Source: Bifidobacteriaceae bacterium (GTDB lineage: Bacteria; Actinomycetota; Actinomycetes; Actinomycetales; WQXJ01). From it: a stretch of 7,148 nt of DNA. The stretch spans positions 1 through 7,148 of the forward strand of contig JAISCU010000405.1 of NCBI GenBank assembly GCA_031265345.1. The letters are read 5' to 3'. The number at the start of each line of letters is the position of its first letter. Position 1 is the first letter of the stretch. The position numbers and the translations under genes are program-made. Positions 5,084 to 7,148 of the stretch are shown here, piece after piece. The notes below the pieces were generated by a model. The model worked only from the letters and a program-made list of their open reading frames with translations, was not told where the DNA came from and did no database searches.

Positions 5084-6846
5084 GTTGTAGAAGATTGTCC
5101 CACCCAGTCGCGGGCCAGCAATTCGGCGGCGTGTTCGAGGGCGGCCCCGGACCGGTCCAGGCCCGCCAGCATGCGGGCCAGTTCTCGTTGGCGGCCCTCA
5201 CCGCTGACGGCTCCGACGGTGGTGGTGGCCCCGTCCTTCGCGACCACCAGGTGGTGATCGGCGGCGGCGGCGATCTGCGGCAGGTGGGTCACCACCAGGA
5301 CCTGGTGGCCTCTGGCGAGCTTGGCCAAGCGTTCCGCCAGCGCCAAGGCGGCGGCACCGCCCACGCCTTGGTCGACCTCGTCGAACACGAGCGTCAGAGC
5401 GCCTGCCCGCTCCTCTCCGTCCCTTCCTTCCCCGGAGTCGGCACTGGCGCCAGCCGCGGCCCCCAGCGCCGCCACTTCCAACGCCAGCATCAACCGTGAC
5501 AGTTCGCCGCCCGAAGCCCCCTTGGCCAGGGGTCGGAGCGGACCGGCGCCATGGGACGCGAAGCGGAACTCGATCCCGTCGGCGCCGTGGCGGGCGGGCT
5601 CAGGCAGAGCCGAGACCTCGATCTCGAACCGCGCCCCCTTCATGCCCAGCCCGGCCAGTTCGGCGCTCACTGCCCCCGCCAAGCGCTGCCCGGCCTCACG
5701 CCGCGTGGCGCTGACCTCGGCCGCCGCCCGGTCCCGCTCCTCCGCCAAGCGATCCGCCTCCAGGGCCAACGCCTGGCGCCGTTCCGGGCTGAGGTCGAGT
5801 TCGCCCAGCCGCTCGCGCGCCTGGGCCGCGAACGCGATCACCTCTGCGGCCGTGGCGCCGTATTTGCGCAACAGCCCGTTCAGTCCCGCCCGCCGTTCCT
5901 GCAACGCCGCCATCGCGGCCGGATCGGCCTCCAACCCCAGCCGGTACTCCGCCACCTCGGCGGCCAGATCCGAGGCCAGATAGGCCAGTTCCCCGGCCCT
6001 GTCGGCCAGGGCCGCGAGCGCCGGGTCGCGCGCGGCCGCTCCCGCCAACGCCCGTCGCACCGCCTCCAGCGCCACCGTCGCGCCGCCGCCCAGTCCGGAC
6101 GCGCTACCGTTCAGCCCAGACCCGCCCCCGTTCAATGCGGATTCGTCCCCGTTCAATGCGGCCAAGGACTGTTCGGCGGCCTGCCGCAGGTCCTCGGCGT
6201 TGGCCAGGCGCTCGATCTGGGCCGGCAGCTCGACTTCCTCGCCAGCTGCGGGCGCCACGGCATCGATCTCCTTGACCGCCCGGCGCAGGGAATCGGCTTC
6301 GAAAGCGGACTGGCGGTCTTGGTCCTGCAGACGCTCCAGGCGCTGCCGGGCCGAGGCGGCGGCATCGTACAAAGCCTGATAGTCCGACAAATCGACGCCG
6401 CCGTAGGCGTCCACCAACTCGCGCTGCTGCGCGGCCGACCGCAGCCGCAGCTGGTCCGACTGACCGTGCACGGCGATCAGCTGCCCGACGGTCGAGCCGA
6501 GCACCGAAGACGGCACCGGCACGCCACCTAAGTGGGCTCGCGACCGGCCAGAAGCCGTCAACTGGCGCGCGGCGATCAACTCGTCGTCCTCGATGGCGGC
6601 TCCGGCCTCGGCGGCGACGCCCGCCACGGGATGCCCCCGCGGCAGCCCGAAGATCGCCGAAACCTGGGCACGCTCACCACGGACCACGGCCGAATCGGCG
6701 CGGGCTCCCGCCAACAGCGCGAGAGCCGACAGGAGCATGGTCTTGCCCGCGCCGGTCTCGCCCGTGATCACCGTCATGCCGGGCGGCAACGTCACCTCGG
6801 CCTGTTCGATCACCCCCAAGCCGCTCAGCCGCAGTTCCCTCAGCAT
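5080..6846 (-). CDS. recN: DNA repair protein RecN
   Basis: SMC-like ATPase acting in recombinational repair of double-strand breaks in the cytoplasm. The 588 residues hold every landmark in order: MLRELRLSGLGVIEQAEV start, Walker A GETGAGKT (29-36), Q-loop region HGQSDQ (127-132), two helical arm segments either side of about residue 255, ABC signature GASGGELSR (443-451), Walker B LVFDEVDQGVGG (486-497) and the switch His in VVTHLPQIAAAAD (518-530, His521). Length is at the upper end for the family. The excess comes from an Asn/Gly heptad repeat (232-255) and a Gly/Asp/Glu-rich insert before Walker B (about 463-482). The start at 6846 fits the family N-terminus and is preceded by GAGAG 5-9 bases upstream. 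That site and the start codon lie in a 14-bp tandem duplication. The end overlaps steA (ATGA). No LexA-type site is seen near the start. Confidence 0.97.
   Translation of the reverse strand: MLRELRLSGLGVIEQAEVTLPPGMTVITGETGAGKTMLLSALALLAGARADSAVVRGERAQVSAIFGLPRGHPVAGVAAEAGAAIEDDELIAARQLTASGRSRAHLGGVPVPSSVLGSTVGQLIAVHGQSDQLRLRSAAQQRELVDAYGGVDLSDYQALYDAAASARQRLERLQDQDRQSAFEADSLRRAVKEIDAVAPAAGEEVELPAQIERLANAEDLRQAAEQSLAALNGDESALNGGGSGLNGSASGLGGGATVALEAVRRALAGAAARDPALAALADRAGELAYLASDLAAEVAEYRLGLEADPAAMAALQERRAGLNGLLRKYGATAAEVIAFAAQARERLGELDLSPERRQALALEADRLAEERDRAAAEVSATRREAGQRLAGAVSAELAGLGMKGARFEIEVSALPEPARHGADGIEFRFASHGAGPLRPLAKGASGGELSRLMLALEVAALGAAAGASADSGEGRDGEERAGALTLVFDEVDQGVGGAAALALAERLAKLARGHQVLVVTHLPQIAAAADHHLVVAKDGATTTVGAVSGEGRQRELARMLAGLDRSGAALEHAAELLARDWVGQSSTT
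6091..6161 (-). repeat. 21-bp-period tandem repeat inside recN (Asn-Gly heptads)
   Basis: The 15-mer CCCCGTTCAATGCGG on the plus strand occurs exactly at 6126-6140 and 6147-6161, 21 bases apart. A decayed unit with CCGTTCA at 6107-6113 keeps the same phase. In protein terms the units are NGDESAL, NGGGSGL and NGSASGL (residues 232-252), followed by GGGATVAL. The period is a multiple of three, so the frame is preserved. The stretch sits between helical arm segments and looks like a flexible linker made by slippage or duplication. Confidence 0.8.
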
Positions 6847-6860
6847 AGTTCTCTCAGCAT
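6833..6860 (-). repeat. 14-bp tandem duplication spanning the recN start codon
   Basis: Two adjacent 14-bp units read, on the minus strand, ATGCTGAGAGAACT (6860-6847) and ATGCTGAGGGAACT (6846-6833), differing at one base. The second is codons 1-4 and part of codon 5 of recN. The first fills the entire gap between the nadK stop and the recN ATG. The upstream copy supplies the GAGAG that serves as ribosome-binding site for the downstream start. It also contains its own ATG, which opens a six-codon frame (MLRELC) ending in TGA at 6840-6842, overlapping the true start. Confidence 0.9.
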
Positions 6861-7148
6861 CTAGGAGGCCTGACTGTGCTCACGCCAACTGCGGACGGGC
6901 AGCGAGAACTTGCGCACCAGGCGTTCCGCGAACGGCTGCGCGCCGAAGCGGACCAGGTTGACCGGTCGTTTGCCGACGGTCACGTCCATCCTCCCGCCCA
7001 CTTCCAATGGCGCCGTCCGCCGCCCGTCGCAACTGGCCAGCCCGCCCGAACGCGAGATGTGCGAGACCTCGATGGTCACCTTGGAATCGGCCGTCACCAG
7101 CAGGGGCCGGTTGAACAGCGCGTGCGCCGCCAGCGGCACCACCAGCAG
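6861..7148 (-). CDS. nadK: NAD kinase, C-terminal part (5' end cut by window)
   Basis: The last 95 codons of an NAD kinase (also called ppnK), which phosphorylates NAD to NADP in the cytoplasm. The visible part starts in the beta-strand-rich C-terminal domain: LLVPLAAHALFNRPLLVTAD is the conserved 'P-hydrophobic-AxHALFxRPLVV' element. SCDGRRTAPLEVGGR and QPFAERLVRKFSLPVRSWRE match the characteristic end of actinobacterial NAD kinases. The catalytic GGDGT motif lies outside the window. The frame remains open to the right edge; the GTG at 7142 is an internal valine, not a start. The TAG stop at 6861-6863 is followed by 14 bases and then recN. nadK directly before recN is the usual actinobacterial order. 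Confidence 0.93.
   Translation of the reverse strand: MLVVPLAAHALFNRPLLVTADSKVTIEVSHISRSGGLASCDGRRTAPLEVGGRMDVTVGKRPVNLVRFGAQPFAERLVRKFSLPVRSWREHSQAS

Noticed and set aside
3897..5201. The steB reading frame stays open upstream to 5201, giving an 882-codon frame.
   Set aside because: The upstream 435 codons lie over steA and the 3' end of recN in another frame, are Arg/Gly-rich and family-less; the family N-terminus MINFRYHVVS begins exactly at 3896.
3953..5257. A 434-codon plus-strand open frame rich in His, Arg and Gln.
   Set aside because: It is the antisense of steA codons, so its composition follows from GC-rich complement codons; no ribosome-binding site or family motif.
6863..6868. 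AGGAGG on the plus strand, which looks like a strong Shine-Dalgarno sequence.
   Set aside because: It is on the wrong strand for all genes here, is the complement of the nadK end, and no credible plus-strand gene follows.
6924..6934. GTTC-CGC-GAAC palindrome upstream of recN, considered as a LexA/SOS box.
   Set aside because: Actinobacterial SOS boxes have GAAC-N4-GTTC, the opposite arrangement and spacing, and this one lies inside nadK codons.

Overview
The window is very GC-rich and shows the codon pattern of an actinobacterium. All six protein genes lie on the minus strand. Gene order and protein sequences match the actinobacterial nadK - recN - steA - steB (mctB) neighbourhood. The genus cannot be told from this sequence. 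No RNA gene, CRISPR array, transposase gene, promoter or terminator could be supported.

In transcription order (right to left): the last 95 codons of NAD kinase (6861-7148, cut by the right edge); recN, a DNA-repair ATPase (5080-6846); steA, a membrane-anchored cell-separation factor with a thiamine-pyrophosphokinase-like domain (3893-5083); steB/mctB, its membrane partner, enlarged by long Gly/Asp/Ser/Pro-rich stretches (2553-3896); a polytopic protein of the MraY/WecA-type phosphoglycosyltransferase (GT-4) superfamily (1495-2556); and a MurJ/MviN-family flippase gene running off the left edge (1-1498). From recN onward every junction is a 4-base start-stop overlap (ATGA, ATGA, ATGA, GTGA), so these five genes are almost certainly one translationally coupled transcript. 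No gap exceeds 14 bases; the promoter must lie beyond the right edge or inside nadK.

The content suggests cofactor and DNA-repair housekeeping upstream, then an envelope module: SteA/SteB control of daughter-cell separation, plus a lipid-carrier sugar-phosphate transferase homologue and a lipid-linked-precursor flippase homologue. Making the last two genes act together on one undecaprenyl-linked intermediate is an inference from order and coupling.

The less ordinary signals are short-repeat events inside or against coding sequence. They are a 14-bp tandem duplication spanning the recN start codon; a 21-bp-period repeat that inserts Asn-Gly heptads into the RecN arm region; a family of REP-like palindromes (core AATTGGGG-C-GT-CCCAA), one inside the transferase gene and at least two degenerate copies making its C-terminal tail; and the large disordered insert and tail of SteB. 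I found no clear candidate for a wholly new system. The coupled transferase-flippase pair and the exonised palindromes are the best leads.
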